Shown here: positions 24,817 through 34,441 of the stretch, in pieces | Layout: the number at the start of each line of letters is the position of its first letter | How positions within the stretch are numbered: the first letter of the stretch is position 1 | NCBI RefSeq assembly: GCF_900182615.1 | Contig: NZ_FXTE01000009.1 | Location: 62,001 to 126,000 of the forward strand | DNA from: Ruegeria faecimaris | Lineage (GTDB): Bacteria; Pseudomonadota; Alphaproteobacteria; Rhodobacterales; Rhodobacteraceae | DNA length: 64,000 nucleotides | Reading direction: 5' to 3' | Position numbers and translations under genes: made by a program | The notes under the pieces: model-generated | What the model was told of the DNA's origin: nothing | What the model saw: only the letters and a program-made list of their open reading frames with translations | Databases searched by the model: none

Positions 24817-25422
24817 ATGGAAAAGTTTGACAAAGTCCACGGGGTGGCCGCCCCGATGCCATTGATCAATATCGACACCGATATGATCATTCCGAAAGTG
24901 CACCTGAAAACGATCAAACGATCCGGCCTTGGCGTCGTACTATTTGACGAGATGCGCTATCACGATCACGGCGGTGAGAATGAAGAGTTCATTCTGAACA
25001 AACCCGCCTATCGGCAAACCGAGATTCTGGTGGCTGGCGACAATTTCGGCTGCGGCTCATCGCGCGAACACGCGCCCTGGGCGATCAAGGATTTCGGCAT
25101 CAAGGTTGTGATCTCGACCAGCTTTGCCGACATCTTCTTCAACAACTGCTTCAAGAACGGCATCCTGCCCATCGTGGTCGAAGAAGAACATCATGCGGTT
25201 CTGATGGAAGACGCGCATAGAGGCGAAAACGCCCGCATGACCGTGCATCTGGAAGATCAGCAGATCACCACATCCGATGGTGTCGTGATCGAATTCGAGG
25301 TGGATTCTCATCGTAAGCACTGCCTGCTGAACGGTCTGGACGATATTGGCCTGACGATGGAAAAAGACCATCACATCGAGAAGTTCGAGGATCATGCGGG
25401 CCAAGCACGCCCCTGGGTGTGA
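24817..25422 (+). CDS. leuD: 3-isopropylmalate dehydratase small subunit
   Basis: Swivelling small subunit paired with LeuC. I chose ATG 24817 ([15 protein letters not shown]), 201 residues, since AGGAG lies about 8 bases upstream; an earlier ATG at 24784 would add 11 atypical residues. The family signature [23 protein letters not shown] and the substrate loop [16 protein letters not shown] are intact. It ends with [21 protein letters not shown] strong hairpin follows at 25455-25478. Confidence 0.96.
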   Translation: MEKFDKVHGVAAPMPLINIDTDMIIPKVHLKTIKRSGLGVVLFDEMRYHDHGGENEEFILNKPAYRQTEILVAGDNFGCGSSREHAPWAIKDFGIKVVISTSFADIFFNNCFKNGILPIVVEEEHHAVLMEDAHRGENARMTVHLEDQQITTSDGVVIEFEVDSHRKHCLLNGLDDIGLTMEKDHHIEKFEDHAGQARPWV

Positions 25423-25454
25423 TTCTGGGAACGAATCTGTTGATACTCAACTTT

Positions 25455-25478
25455 ATGGGGACGCCACGGCGTCCCCAT
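25455..25478 (+). terminator. Hairpin after leuD
   Basis: Perfect 11-base arms ATGGGGACGCC and GGCGTCCCCAT around AC. The stem is strong but no T-run follows. It lies 33 bases after the leuD stop, ending the leuC-leuD unit. Confidence 0.6.
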
Positions 25479-25694
25479 TCGCCTTCTTGGGGTTCTGAAC
25501 GGCGAAACCACTACATATAGGTCTCGACTTGAAACACACGTCGGATTTGCGTCAAAAATGATGCAATCCCGCACCAGTTGCGCCATCATTTTGCCCAAAA
25601 TTGAGTGTTTTCTGCCACCTGGCTTGAGCGAAATGTCGCTTATCGCCAATGTCGGCGGGTACAGGCACCCACCATGGCAAAACATTGGTGAGAG

Positions 25695-26615
25695 ATGACA
25701 TCTGCTGCAACGGTAACGTGGCAGGCACAAGTTGGAATGAAGTCGGCAAAGAATCGGCTAATCCAGTTTGAAAGGGTTCGGATAGTGATTGCGCGCACAA
25801 CAGGGGCGGCAATTCGGGGAATATTGGTTGCACTTTTGGTGCTGACACCCGCGTTGTACTTGCCCGTATCATCAACGAATGGGACCGAGATTGTCGTCTT
25901 TCTCGCCATTCTCGCGTTTTTCCTGACCTTCGCCGAATATAATTCGGCCTTCCCAAGCTTTATTGAATTTCGCGACGCACCACCAGTGAACCGCCTGCGC
26001 TTTGTTGGGCTGGTTTCGATGGTCGCTTTCCTGACGCTGATCTGCAAAAACGCCTATTCGCCGACAGAATTGACCTCAGGTTTTTATGTGATCGGGTTGG
26101 GCGTCGCCAATGTGGTCGATTTCCCCTATTCACCCGTGCGTCTGATCGTGTTGATGCTGCCTGTCAACGCAAGCGCGCCGCTGATCGAACTTGTTCGTAT
26201 CGCTGCCAGTGTGGCCTATGTCGCAGCTATGGTCACAATCGCCAGTTTCTACTACGCGGTGAAAATGCGTGGTTGGCCCACCGGAAACGGAGCCTTCAAC
26301 GTCTGGACAAATCTGCCGCTGTTCGATCCGACCAAGGGTGGCGATGTCGTGACCCGTCTGCAGCGTGATGGACGGTTGAACATCTCGATCGGCGTCCTGC
26401 TGCCGTTTGTAATCCCGGCTCTGATCAAGATCCTGACCGATTATGTGAGCCCGATCTCGCTGAACAGTCCCCAGACGCTGATCTGGACGTTGAGCGCTTG
26501 GGCCTTTCTGCCTGCTAGCATGATCATGCGAGGAATGGCGACACTGCGCATTGCAAACCTGATTGTCGAAAAACGCCGCGCCTATTCTACGACTGAATCA
26601 ACACAGACCGCATGA
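25695..26615 (+). CDS. Polytopic membrane protein of unknown function
   Basis: A 306-residue inner-membrane protein I do not recognise. Hydrophobic segments lie near residues 35-58, 65-85, 102-120, 130-155, 168-190, 235-255 and 270-290, and the C terminus (VEKRRAYSTTESTQTA) is polar. A second in-frame ATG at 25737 is a possible start; neither has a clear ribosome-binding site. It overlaps the downstream phosphohydrolase-like gene by four bases (26612-26615), so the two are coupled. The 272 bases upstream of it hold only the leuD hairpin and no other gene I can see. Confidence 0.72.
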   Translation: MTSAATVTWQAQVGMKSAKNRLIQFERVRIVIARTTGAAIRGILVALLVLTPALYLPVSSTNGTEIVVFLAILAFFLTFAEYNSAFPSFIEFRDAPPVNRLRFVGLVSMVAFLTLICKNAYSPTELTSGFYVIGLGVANVVDFPYSPVRLIVLMLPVNASAPLIELVRIAASVAYVAAMVTIASFYYAVKMRGWPTGNGAFNVWTNLPLFDPTKGGDVVTRLQRDGRLNISIGVLLPFVIPALIKILTDYVSPISLNSPQTLIWTLSAWAFLPASMIMRGMATLRIANLIVEKRRAYSTTESTQTA

Positions 26616-27640
26616 TTCGCGTTTTTCTGCTGCTTTTGCTGCCATTCGCGGCACAGGCAGAGACGATACGCATAGCCACCTTCAACACCGAACTCAGCCG
26701 TAAAGGACCGGGCATTCTGCTGCGCGATATCCGGCGCGGGGATGCACAGGTTCGTGCTGTGATGCAGGTGTTGTTGGAAACCCAACCCGATATCGTTGCC
26801 TTGCAGGGCATCGACTGGGATCTCAATGGCGAAACGCTGACCGCATTCGGTGAGGCGCTGCGCGACGAGGGGCTGGACTATCCCTATCGCTTTACCGCCA
26901 AGCCTAATTCAGGAATGGAAACCAGTCTGGATCTGGACGGGGACGGGCAGGTCAATGGACCAAGAGATTCCCAAGGCTATGGCGAGTTCACCGGTCAGGG
27001 CGGGCTGGCCATTCTGTCCCGGTTTCCCATAAGCCATGACGACATGCAGGATTTCTCAGGAGTACTGTGGCGCGACCTGCCGGGGGCTGATCTGCCGACG
27101 GTCGATGGCACGCCATTTCCCTCTGAAGCCGCCCAGCGCATTCAGCGACTGTCCTCGGTGGCACATTGGATCGTACCAATCGAGTCCCCGATCGGCCACC
27201 TGAACCTGATGACATTTCACGCGACCCCGCCCGTTTTCGACGGACCCGAGGACCGGAACGGGTTGCGCAATCGTGACGAAATTCGCTTGTGGAACGCTGT
27301 GCTGGACGGTGCTCTAGGCCCTGCCCCACACGGGCCTTTCGTGATTGCTGGGGATGCAAATCTGGATCCCACGCGCGGGGAAGGCCGGAAAGAGGCTATC
27401 CAGGGCTTGCTGGCAGACCCGCGGTTGCAGGATGCAAAGCCTGCCACCCCCTCGGGGGCATTGGCCACGGTTGAGTGGAAAGCCGTCGGAGAAATGCGGG
27501 TAGATTACGTTCTGCCCTCGGCAGATCTACGCGTTGTGGATGCGGGCATCTTTTGGCCCGACACGGGCGCAGACCTGCGCGCAATCGCCGAACAGGCCAG
27601 CCGGCACCGGCTTGTCTGGGTGGACCTGGGACATCGCTAA
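26612..27640 (+). CDS. Secreted endonuclease/exonuclease/phosphatase family protein
   Basis: A 342-residue exported metal-dependent phosphohydrolase of the EEP superfamily. A signal peptide (residues 1-16, VFLLLLLPFAAQA) precedes the fold: IRIATFNTELS with the metal-site Asn, DIVALQGIDWD where the usual catalytic Glu position carries Gly, LNLMTFHATPPV, FVIAGDANLDP with the DxN pair, and a late RVDYVLPS with Asp. A segment, SLDLDGDGQVNGPRDSQGY, resembles a calcium-binding loop. Because the first acidic metal ligand looks altered, substrate and activity are uncertain. Coupled to the membrane protein upstream. Confidence 0.82.
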   Translation: MIRVFLLLLLPFAAQAETIRIATFNTELSRKGPGILLRDIRRGDAQVRAVMQVLLETQPDIVALQGIDWDLNGETLTAFGEALRDEGLDYPYRFTAKPNSGMETSLDLDGDGQVNGPRDSQGYGEFTGQGGLAILSRFPISHDDMQDFSGVLWRDLPGADLPTVDGTPFPSEAAQRIQRLSSVAHWIVPIESPIGHLNLMTFHATPPVFDGPEDRNGLRNRDEIRLWNAVLDGALGPAPHGPFVIAGDANLDPTRGEGRKEAIQGLLADPRLQDAKPATPSGALATVEWKAVGEMRVDYVLPSADLRVVDAGIFWPDTGADLRAIAEQASRHRLVWVDLGHR

Positions 27641-27646
27641 CGCTGG

Positions 27647-28546
27647 TCAGGCCCGGGCAGTTCTGACCAAAGTCGCTTTCTGCTTGGCTGTTTTCGGGAT
27701 CGCAGAAGCCATCGCCGCGTCCAAGTCGGTCGTCTGAAATCCAGGAATAAGGTCGTCAAAGAATGCGCCGTCCAAACTATGCGGCAGATCCCATAGATAG
27801 CGCATCTCAACCAGATGTGGCGCTAACTTCCAGAAAGGCCGCAGTGCCTGAATCGGCCACCATTTCATGGGGCTGACGGCTATTTCGGCACCGGTCACCC
27901 GCGACAAGGATTGCGCAATATCCCGGCCGGTCAGGGTAAACCCGGCATAAGGAACCTCGCAGAACCGGGGAAGGTCCTGGCGGATATCAGCCAACGCAAC
28001 GGCCGCTCGGGTGAGGTCGGGCAGATAGGCCCAGGCGTGTGGGATATCCGGGCGACCGGGATAAACCATCTTGCCGCGTGCCAAAGGCTTGATCATGACC
28101 TGATCGAACCAGTTCCCCGAGGCGCAAGTGTCAATGAAATCACCTGCCCTGAGAAGAATCGTTCTTACAGAGCATTTTCGATAGGCTTCTTCCATCTCAA
28201 CCCGGATCCTGCCCAGGGGATTATGCGCCGCATGCGGTGTTGCACACGACCATGGCCCCGGCGTTTGCGCGCCAAAAACATAGACATTGCCGGGAAGGAT
28301 CACAGTTGCACCGTGATCCGCTGCCGCATTGATCACGTCACGATGCAGTTCGGGGACTTGTCGCGCCCAGTCCGGATAGGCCGGATTCCAGGCATTGACG
28401 ACAACATCCACCCCTTCGACAGATCGCTTCAGGTCCTGCGTCTTGCGATCAAAGCAGTGTACGGTCCAGCCCGCCTCGCGAAAAGCTATTGCGGCATTGC
28501 GTCCAAACCGACCCGTCGCACCCAGAATAAGGACTGTTCCCGTCAT
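27647..28546 (-). CDS. NAD(P)-dependent epimerase/dehydratase-like protein
   Basis: A 299-residue extended-SDR-like protein. The Rossmann motif is VLILGATGRFGRNAA (residues 5-19), followed by DVVVNAWNP and VILPGNVYVFG. The catalytic Tyr-x3-Lys of active short-chain dehydrogenases is not obvious (YRKCSVRT near residue 123), so it may be an atypical reductase or a non-catalytic binder. It is transcribed divergently from a LysR regulator across 86 bases containing a palindrome, the usual arrangement of a LysR protein and its target. Substrate unknown. Confidence 0.82.
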   Translation of the reverse strand: MTGTVLILGATGRFGRNAAIAFREAGWTVHCFDRKTQDLKRSVEGVDVVVNAWNPAYPDWARQVPELHRDVINAAADHGATVILPGNVYVFGAQTPGPWSCATPHAAHNPLGRIRVEMEEAYRKCSVRTILLRAGDFIDTCASGNWFDQVMIKPLARGKMVYPGRPDIPHAWAYLPDLTRAAVALADIRQDLPRFCEVPYAGFTLTGRDIAQSLSRVTGAEIAVSPMKWWPIQALRPFWKLAPHLVEMRYLWDLPHSLDGAFFDDLIPGFQTTDLDAAMASAIPKTAKQKATLVRTARA

Positions 28547-28586
28547 ATAAGCCTCCTCTTGTCCATCTAATATGAGCCATTCAGTT

Positions 28587-28600
28587 CAATTCAGGAATTG
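28587..28600. promoter_or_regulatory. LysR-type operator candidate
   Basis: A 14-base palindrome, CAATTC-AG-GAATTG, in the divergent promoter between the reductase and the LysR gene. Its position suits autoregulation plus target control. LysR sites usually fit T-N11-A; the palindrome fits this loosely. Confidence 0.4.
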
Positions 28601-28632
28601 CCGCCAAACGCAGAACGTGTATTCATTTTTGA

Positions 28633-29526
28633 ATGGACAAATCTATCACCCACTCTGACTGGTCTCTGATCCAGAGCTTTCTGGCTGTAGCGGAAACCGG
28701 ATCTTTGTCTGCCGCTGCCCGGCAGTTGAACCGCAGCCAGCCTACCCTGGGTCGCCAGATCCACGCACTTGAGGATGAGCTTGGCGTCTCGCTGTTTGAC
28801 AGGCATGCGCGGGGCTTGAAGCTAAGCGAAGTTGGGGCGCAGCTTTTCCCGATGGCGCAACAGATGCACGTAGCCATGAACGCGTTCAGCCTGACGGCCG
28901 CAGGCCAGTCTCAGGAATTGGAAGGGTCGGTGCGCATCACCGCGTCGGTCTTTGCCTCTCATCACCTGCTGCCGCCGATTCTGGCCCAAATACGGGCAGC
29001 AGAACCCGCGATACAACTGGAACTGGTCGCCACCGATGCCACCGAGAACCTGCTCTACCGCGAGGCCGATATCGCAGTGCGGATGTTTCGGCCGGAACAG
29101 ATGGACATTATCACGAAACATCTGGGGGAAATCAGACTGTGCTTTTGCGCAAGCCGGTCCTATCTGGATCGTGCCGGCCGCCCCAATTCTCCCGACGATC
29201 TGTTGAGCCATGACCTTGTCGGGTTTGATGCGAACGAGCAAATCATTATCGGCATGCGCGAAATGGGCTGGCCGGTGAACCGGGACAGCTTTGCCACACG
29301 CTGCGACTTTCAGACTGCCTATTGGGAACTGGTCCGCGCGGGCTGCGGTATCGGTTTTAGCGCCGTGAGAGTTGCCGAGGCCGACCCAGAGGTAGAGGTT
29401 TTGGACATAAACGTCGAAATCCCTGCGCTGCCGGTTTGGCTTGCCGCTCCGCAGGCGATGCGGCAAACGACACGAATCCGACGAGTCTGGGATATGTTGG
29501 CCGAAGGGATAAAGGCCGATCTCTGA
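28633..29526 (+). CDS. LysR-family transcriptional regulator
   Basis: A 297-residue regulator. The N-terminal winged helix-turn-helix (residues 8-67) reads WSLIQSFLAVAETGSLSAAA, then SQPTLGRQIHALEDELGVSLFDRHARGLKLSEVG. The remaining 200 residues form a periplasmic-binding-like effector domain with SVRITASVFASHHLLPPIL and ADIAVRMFRPEQMDIITKHLGE. It probably controls the divergent reductase gene through the palindrome at 28587-28600. Effector unknown. Confidence 0.92.
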   Translation: MDKSITHSDWSLIQSFLAVAETGSLSAAARQLNRSQPTLGRQIHALEDELGVSLFDRHARGLKLSEVGAQLFPMAQQMHVAMNAFSLTAAGQSQELEGSVRITASVFASHHLLPPILAQIRAAEPAIQLELVATDATENLLYREADIAVRMFRPEQMDIITKHLGEIRLCFCASRSYLDRAGRPNSPDDLLSHDLVGFDANEQIIIGMREMGWPVNRDSFATRCDFQTAYWELVRAGCGIGFSAVRVAEADPEVEVLDINVEIPALPVWLAAPQAMRQTTRIRRVWDMLAEGIKADL

Positions 29527-29667
29527 CTGATTCACACTATCCGTGACGTAGCAAGGGCACGGAAACCCGATTTCCCGTCCAGAACCTGCGTTTAGGCCGG
29601 TTCGTCTCATTGACCCGATGCGGCGCAGGCGCTAGGGCCTTTGCTGTCAAACGCAAGGAGATCCTTC

Positions 29668-30771
29668 ATGTCCAACCCCTCGCTCCTCATCCTGCCCGGA
29701 GACGGAATTGGCCCCGAAGTCATGGCCGAAGTGCGCCGTATCATCGACTGGTTCGGTGCCAAGCGCGGCCTGGAATTCGACGTGAGCGAGGATCTGGTCG
29801 GCGGTGCCGCCTATGACGCCCATGGCAAACCGCTGTCGGACGAAACCATGGCCAAGGCGCAGGAGGCGGACGCAGTTCTGCTGGGTGCTGTTGGTGGACC
29901 CAAATACGACGATCTGGATTTCAGCCTCAAGCCCGAGCGCGGCTTGCTGCGGCTGCGCAAAGAGATGGACCTGTATTCGAACCTACGCCCGGCACAATGC
30001 TTTGACGCGCTGGCGGATTTCTCGTCTCTGAAGAAAGACATCGTTGCCGGTCTGGATATCATGATCGTGCGCGAGCTGACCTCGGGCGTCTATTTCGGTG
30101 AGCCGCGCGGCATCTTCGAGGAAGGCAATGAACGCGTCGGCATCAACACCCAGCGCTATACCGAATCCGAGATCGAACGCGCCGCACGCTCGGCTTTTGA
30201 GCTGGCGATGCGCCGGAACAAAAAACTGTGCTCGATGGAAAAGGCCAATGTCATGGAATCCGGCATTCTATGGCGCGAAGTCGTAAACCGGGTCGCTCAG
30301 GACTATCCCGAGGTCGAGCTGAGCCACATGTATGCCGACAATGGCGCGATGCAGCTGGTGCGTGCGCCCAAGCAGTTTGATGTGATCGTCACTGACAACC
30401 TGTTTGGTGACATCCTGTCGGACTGTGCCGCGATGCTGACCGGTTCACTGGGCATGCTGCCGTCCGCCTCCCTGGGCTCACCAATGGCCAATGGCCGCCC
30501 CAAGGCGATGTACGAGCCGGTCCACGGTTCCGCACCCGATATCGCCGGTCAGGGCAAGGCCAACCCCATCGCCTGTATCCTGAGCTTTGCCATGGCACTG
30601 CGCTACAGCTTCGATCAGGGGGCCGAGGCTGACCGTCTGGAAGCCGCGATCGAAAAAGTCCTGGCCGATGGTGTCCGCACCGGCGACCTGCTGGCCGACG
30701 AAGGGGTCACGCCGGTTTCCACCACGGAAATGGGCGACGCGATTCTGGCGGCGCTGGACGACAGCCTCTGA
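29668..30771 (+). CDS. leuB: 3-isopropylmalate dehydrogenase
   Basis: NAD-dependent oxidative decarboxylation of 3-isopropylmalate, the third leucine-pathway step. I chose ATG 29668, 367 residues, with AAGGAG 8 bases upstream; an earlier in-frame ATG is less supported. Motifs: [10 protein letters not shown] at the start, [19 protein letters not shown]-type binding loop [36 protein letters not shown], and [18 protein letters not shown]. It lies 4.2 kb from leuD with five non-leucine features between, so it has its own promoter; a hairpin follows. Confidence 0.97.
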   Translation: MSNPSLLILPGDGIGPEVMAEVRRIIDWFGAKRGLEFDVSEDLVGGAAYDAHGKPLSDETMAKAQEADAVLLGAVGGPKYDDLDFSLKPERGLLRLRKEMDLYSNLRPAQCFDALADFSSLKKDIVAGLDIMIVRELTSGVYFGEPRGIFEEGNERVGINTQRYTESEIERAARSAFELAMRRNKKLCSMEKANVMESGILWREVVNRVAQDYPEVELSHMYADNGAMQLVRAPKQFDVIVTDNLFGDILSDCAAMLTGSLGMLPSASLGSPMANGRPKAMYEPVHGSAPDIAGQGKANPIACILSFAMALRYSFDQGAEADRLEAAIEKVLADGVRTGDLLADEGVTPVSTTEMGDAILAALDDSL

Positions 30772-30795
30772 TCAGAGGTCACAACCGAAAATAGA

Positions 30796-30816
30796 GGCGG
30801 CGCCAGATGCGCCGCC
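30796..30816 (+). terminator. Hairpin after leuB
   Basis: Eight-base arms GGCGGCGC and GCGCCGCC around CAGAT, 25 bases after the leuB stop. Strong stem, no T-run. Confidence 0.5.
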
Positions 30817-30908
30817 CATCTATAGCCGATGGCGTGGATCACTGGCACGCAGTCTGCACGGGCTCTTGCCACGGACGACGTTAGTCTGCTTTGAGCCCAA
30901 TGTGTTCG

Positions 30909-31421
30909 TTAAGATCGGCGCATAAACAGATAACCGCGTTCTGCGAAATGTGTTTTCCAATCCAAACCATGGGCCAAAGCGGTGGCTTTAAAGTCTGCAA
31001 TATTGGGCGACTCATCCGCGATTAGAAGCCATCCGTCATCGCTTACATGGTCCATCAACGAATTCAGAACCGTGCCCCGAGATGGGCGATCTAACATGTG
31101 CAGTGTTCGGTCGATCAGCACTATGTCAAATAGACCCTCTGGGTTGTAGGTAGTGATGTCAGCCACAACACCTTCAACTTCTAAATTTTCTTTTGTCGCT
31201 GCAGCTCTTAGATCGCGAATGCCATTGGGGGATATGTCCACTCCCACAACGCGATGCCCCAAATTCGCAATGAAAATAGCGTCACGGCCTTGTCCGCACC
31301 CCACGTCCAGGACACGAACGTTATGTTGGTCGAGTTGGTCGAAAAATTTGACAAAAACCGAAGTTGGTTGCCCCAATGCATTTCGTGTCTCGCCGTACAG
31401 TTTGTCGTAATTGTAAGCCAT
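30909..31421 (-). CDS. Class I SAM-dependent methyltransferase
   Basis: A 170-residue methyltransferase with the standard SAM-binding motif VRVLDVGCGQGRDAIFIANLG (residues 36-56), acidic motif II at VVGVDISPNGI, and the DIVLIDRTLHML motif near residue 100. The overall size and the YDKLYGE start resemble TehB-like enzymes. Composition is visibly lower in GC than the neighbours and codon usage is mixed, so it may have been acquired. It stands alone between leuB and the penicillin-binding protein; substrate unknown. Confidence 0.8.
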   Translation of the reverse strand: MAYNYDKLYGETRNALGQPTSVFVKFFDQLDQHNVRVLDVGCGQGRDAIFIANLGHRVVGVDISPNGIRDLRAAATKENLEVEGVVADITTYNPEGLFDIVLIDRTLHMLDRPSRGTVLNSLMDHVSDDGWLLIADESPNIADFKATALAHGLDWKTHFAERGYLFMRRS

Positions 31422-31627
31422 GGAATCAGCGTTAGTAGATATCCACGTGATTAGCTAAGTGAAATATTTCGTGAGCGGCAGGAATGTCCCGCATATCGGA
31501 AGTTGCAATGTTGGCAGCGGCAGAGCAGTTCAGAGATGGGATTCACGTTGATACGGATGCGAATCGGGCATTCTGCACCATATGCTGTCATTGGCTGACC
31601 CTGCGCGCCGACTTTTCCTTGCCTACA

Positions 31628-33811
31628 TCAGTTGCCAAAGAGGTTGTTCAGCAGGTTGTTGATCGCATTTTCGAACCCATTGCCCTGATTGCGGCGCTGA
31701 CGCCTCGGTTGCTCTTGCCGGACGGGCGGATCGGGGGCCAGCATTGGCAGCGGTGTGGGCGTCATCCCGTCAGTCACGCGCACCATCGTCTCTTTCCAAA
31801 TCTCGGCTGGCAACCCGCCGCCAGTCACGCCGGACAGGGGGGTGTTGTCGTCATAACCCATCCAGACTCCGGTCACATAATCAGCCGTGAACCCGATGAA
31901 CCAGGCATCCCGCGCCGCCTGCGTGGTGCCGGTCTTACCTGCCACCTGCCAGCCGGGTAGTTTCGCGCGCCCGCCCGTGCCTTCGGACACGACACGTTCC
32001 ATCATCCAGGTCAGTTGCTTGGCAGCCTTACCGTTGATCACCCGCTCACCGATGCCGGTGCTCGTCGCCATCAGAGGGGCGTCGTCGCCCAGCAGCTTCA
32101 GCTCGGTCAACCCATAGGGCTCAACTGCAGAACCGCCGTTCAGGATACCGGCATAGGCCCCGGTCATCTCAATCAGCGTGCTTTCCGATGCGCCCAGCGC
32201 CAGCGCGGGTCCCTCGGCCAGATTGCTTTCAATGCCAAACTCACTGGCGACGGTACGGACATTTTCCAAACCGGCAACCTCGGCCACTTTCACGGCCGGG
32301 ATGTTCAACGAGTTCTTGAGGGCATCAGCAAGCGTGACGCGCCCATAATGCTTGTTGGTATAGTTCTTGGGGCACCATTGCCCCGAACCGGCGATATTGA
32401 TGCAATAGGGCTCGTCCACCACCGTATCCAGAGGCGAATAGCCCAGTTCCAACGCGGTAGCATAGACGAAGGGTTTGAAGGACGACCCTGTTTGCCTCAG
32501 CGCCTGTGTGGCCCGGTTGAATGCGCCCGATACGCGGGTCTTGCGCCCGCCGACCATCGCCCGCACGGCACCATCTGCGGACATCACCACAATCGCGGCC
32601 TGCGCCTTGGACCCTTCGCGGACCTTTTCCTTGAAGATATATTGCAATGCCTCTTCTGCGGATTTCTGCAGGCGCTGGTCCAGCGTCGTCCGGATCACCA
32701 CGTCATCGGTGGTGTCCGAGCCGAAAAAGCTGGGCAGTTCCGTGATGACCCAATCGGCAAAATACCCACCGGCGCGTGCAGCCGCAGCCGCAGACAATTG
32801 CGCCGGGTTGCTGCGCGCCCCGCTGGCCTGGGCAGTGGTCAGATAGCCCTGCGCCTCCATCAGCCCAATCACCAACTGCGCCCTATCCTGCGAGCGTTGC
32901 AGGTTATTTGTCGGCGCATACCGCGTCGGCGCCACCAGCAGACCAGCCAGCATCGCCGCCTGCGAGGGGCTGACCTCGGCGGCAGAAATCCCGAAATAGC
33001 GCTGGCTTGCCGCCTCAAAACCCCGCGCACCGGACCCGAGGAAGGCACGGTTCAGATAGATGGTCAGGATTTCATCCTTGGAGTATTTGACCTCCATCGC
33101 GATCGCATAGACAGCCTCTTTGCCCTTGCGCCACAGGGATCCCTGACGGCAATCAGCCTCATAGGCGGCCTCAGACTCCCACTCGCTAGGGACATATGGC
33201 ACGCCCAGGCACAACAGTTTGGCCGTCTGCTGGGTGATGGTCGATCCGCCATGACCAGACAGAGGCCCGCGCCCTTCGCGCAGGTTGATACGCACAGCGC
33301 TAGCGACACCCCGAGGACTGACGCCGAAATGGCGGTAGAATCGCTTGTCCTCGGTGGCGACCACTGCATTTTTCAGATACGGAGAAACCGTGTCCGCGGT
33401 GATTACCCCGCCGAACTGATCCCCACGCCAGGCAAAGACCTTGCCATCCCGGTCCAACAAGGTGACAGACCCGCGCGCACGCCCGTCCAGCAAGGCGCCG
33501 ACATCAGGCAAAGAGGTATAGACAACCCCGACAGCCAGCGCCAGCAACAGGGCAGCCACAGCGCCCACGCGCCAACTTACCCCCCAGATCAGGCGCCAGA
33601 CCCAGCGAAACAACCGGCGAAAAAAGCCACCACCACCGCCGGATTTCCGGCGTGTCTTTCTCCGTGTGCTTTTTCGGGTTGTCGTTTTGCGCGCCGCAGC
33701 CTTTTTGCCTGCGGGTTTCGCAGTGCCTTTGGTCGCCGTGGGTTTTCGCCCCTTCGACGCGTATCTTTTGTCCGCCACAAGCGGTGCCTTGCGGCGCCTG
33801 GACTCAGTCAT
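31628..33811 (-). CDS. Class A penicillin-binding protein (PBP1A-like)
   Basis: Bifunctional peptidoglycan glycosyltransferase and transpeptidase. I chose ATG 33811 (MTESRRRKAPLV), 727 residues. Order: a roughly 65-residue very basic cytoplasmic tail (many Arg, Lys, Gly), one membrane helix (about 79-99), a GT51 domain with catalytic Glu154 in VVATEDKRFYRHFG and STITQQTAK, and a transpeptidase with SxxK at Ser443 (TGSSFKPF), SxN at 501-503 (NSLN) and KTGT (626-629). The C terminus is a proline- and glutamine-rich tail. Usually PBP1A-type proteins have an OB-like insert; I do not see one. Confidence 0.93.
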   Translation of the reverse strand: MTESRRRKAPLVADKRYASKGRKPTATKGTAKPAGKKAAARKTTTRKSTRRKTRRKSGGGGGFFRRLFRWVWRLIWGVSWRVGAVAALLLALAVGVVYTSLPDVGALLDGRARGSVTLLDRDGKVFAWRGDQFGGVITADTVSPYLKNAVVATEDKRFYRHFGVSPRGVASAVRINLREGRGPLSGHGGSTITQQTAKLLCLGVPYVPSEWESEAAYEADCRQGSLWRKGKEAVYAIAMEVKYSKDEILTIYLNRAFLGSGARGFEAASQRYFGISAAEVSPSQAAMLAGLLVAPTRYAPTNNLQRSQDRAQLVIGLMEAQGYLTTAQASGARSNPAQLSAAAAARAGGYFADWVITELPSFFGSDTTDDVVIRTTLDQRLQKSAEEALQYIFKEKVREGSKAQAAIVVMSADGAVRAMVGGRKTRVSGAFNRATQALRQTGSSFKPFVYATALELGYSPLDTVVDEPYCINIAGSGQWCPKNYTNKHYGRVTLADALKNSLNIPAVKVAEVAGLENVRTVASEFGIESNLAEGPALALGASESTLIEMTGAYAGILNGGSAVEPYGLTELKLLGDDAPLMATSTGIGERVINGKAAKQLTWMMERVVSEGTGGRAKLPGWQVAGKTGTTQAARDAWFIGFTADYVTGVWMGYDDNTPLSGVTGGGLPAEIWKETMVRVTDGMTPTPLPMLAPDPPVRQEQPRRQRRNQGNGFENAINNLLNNLFGN

Positions 33812-33935
33812 GCTCAAACTCTGCCCGGTTATCGTTTTGAGGCACCATACCCTGCTATACCGATGAAGTAGAGGTCTGAATTTCCGGAATGCACCCTCTC
33901 TAACGCGCCTATATTTTAATCGATATGCAGAATCT

Positions 33936-33952
33936 GTGCAAAAATTGTGCAC
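33936..33952. promoter_or_regulatory. Inverted GTGCA/TGCAC pair upstream of glnK
   Basis: GTGCA (33936-33940) and TGCAC (33948-33952) flank 7 bases about 120 bases before glnK. The half-sites echo NtrC binding sites (TGCAC and GTGCA) but the order is reversed and the spacing differs, and no sigma-54 -24/-12 pair follows. Low confidence. Confidence 0.25.
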
Positions 33953-34069
33953 TCACTCACCAATTCCTCCCGAATTTGACCACTGAACCGTTCCTTACAC
34001 AGCTTCGGCACGCTCTTTTTCTGCAGGTGCAAACACGCCGGACAGACCGGGGAAGCAGAGGGGAACAGC

Positions 34070-34408
34070 GTGAAACTGATTATTGCAACAATCAAACCGT
34101 TCAAGCTCGAGGAGGTGCGCGAGGCACTGACCGACGCGGGCATACGCGGCATGATGGTAACCGAGATCAAGGGCTTCGGCTCGCAATCGGGGCACACGGA
34201 AATCTATCGCGGTGCCGAATACGCGGTGAACTTTGTACCCAAGATCAAGCTTGAGATCGTGGTGCCCGCCACGATGGCCGACCAGATCGTAGAAACCATC
34301 ACCAAATCCGCCAAGACCGGCAAGATCGGCGACGGCAAGATTTTCGTCCTCGACGTTGAGCAGGCCCTGCGCGTGCGGACCGGGGAAACGAACGAAGAGG
34401 CGCTTTAA
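34070..34408 (+). CDS. glnK: P-II nitrogen regulatory protein GlnK
   Basis: Trimeric signal protein that reports nitrogen status and blocks the ammonium channel. At 112 residues it is exact family length. The start is GTG at 34070, with AGAGGGGAA upstream. The T-loop is intact, with uridylylation site Tyr51 in GHTEIYRGAEYAVNF, and the C-terminal signature KTGKIGDGKIFV (about residues 85-101) is complete. It is 33 bases upstream of amtB, the conserved glnK-amtB pair, so I call it GlnK and not GlnB. Confidence 0.95.
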   Translation: MKLIIATIKPFKLEEVREALTDAGIRGMMVTEIKGFGSQSGHTEIYRGAEYAVNFVPKIKLEIVVPATMADQIVETITKSAKTGKIGDGKIFVLDVEQALRVRTGETNEEAL

Positions 34409-34441
34409 GCGCCCCCACTCAACACTATTCGAGGACTGACA

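Noticed and set aside
32015..33871. 618-codon plus-strand frame over the penicillin-binding protein
   Set aside because: Shadow of the conserved PBP gene, which has all catalytic motifs.
33812..34069. Sigma-54 promoter and NtrC sites before glnK
   Set aside because: No GG-N10-GC pair is present, and the GTGCA/TGCAC pair has reversed order and unusual spacing.
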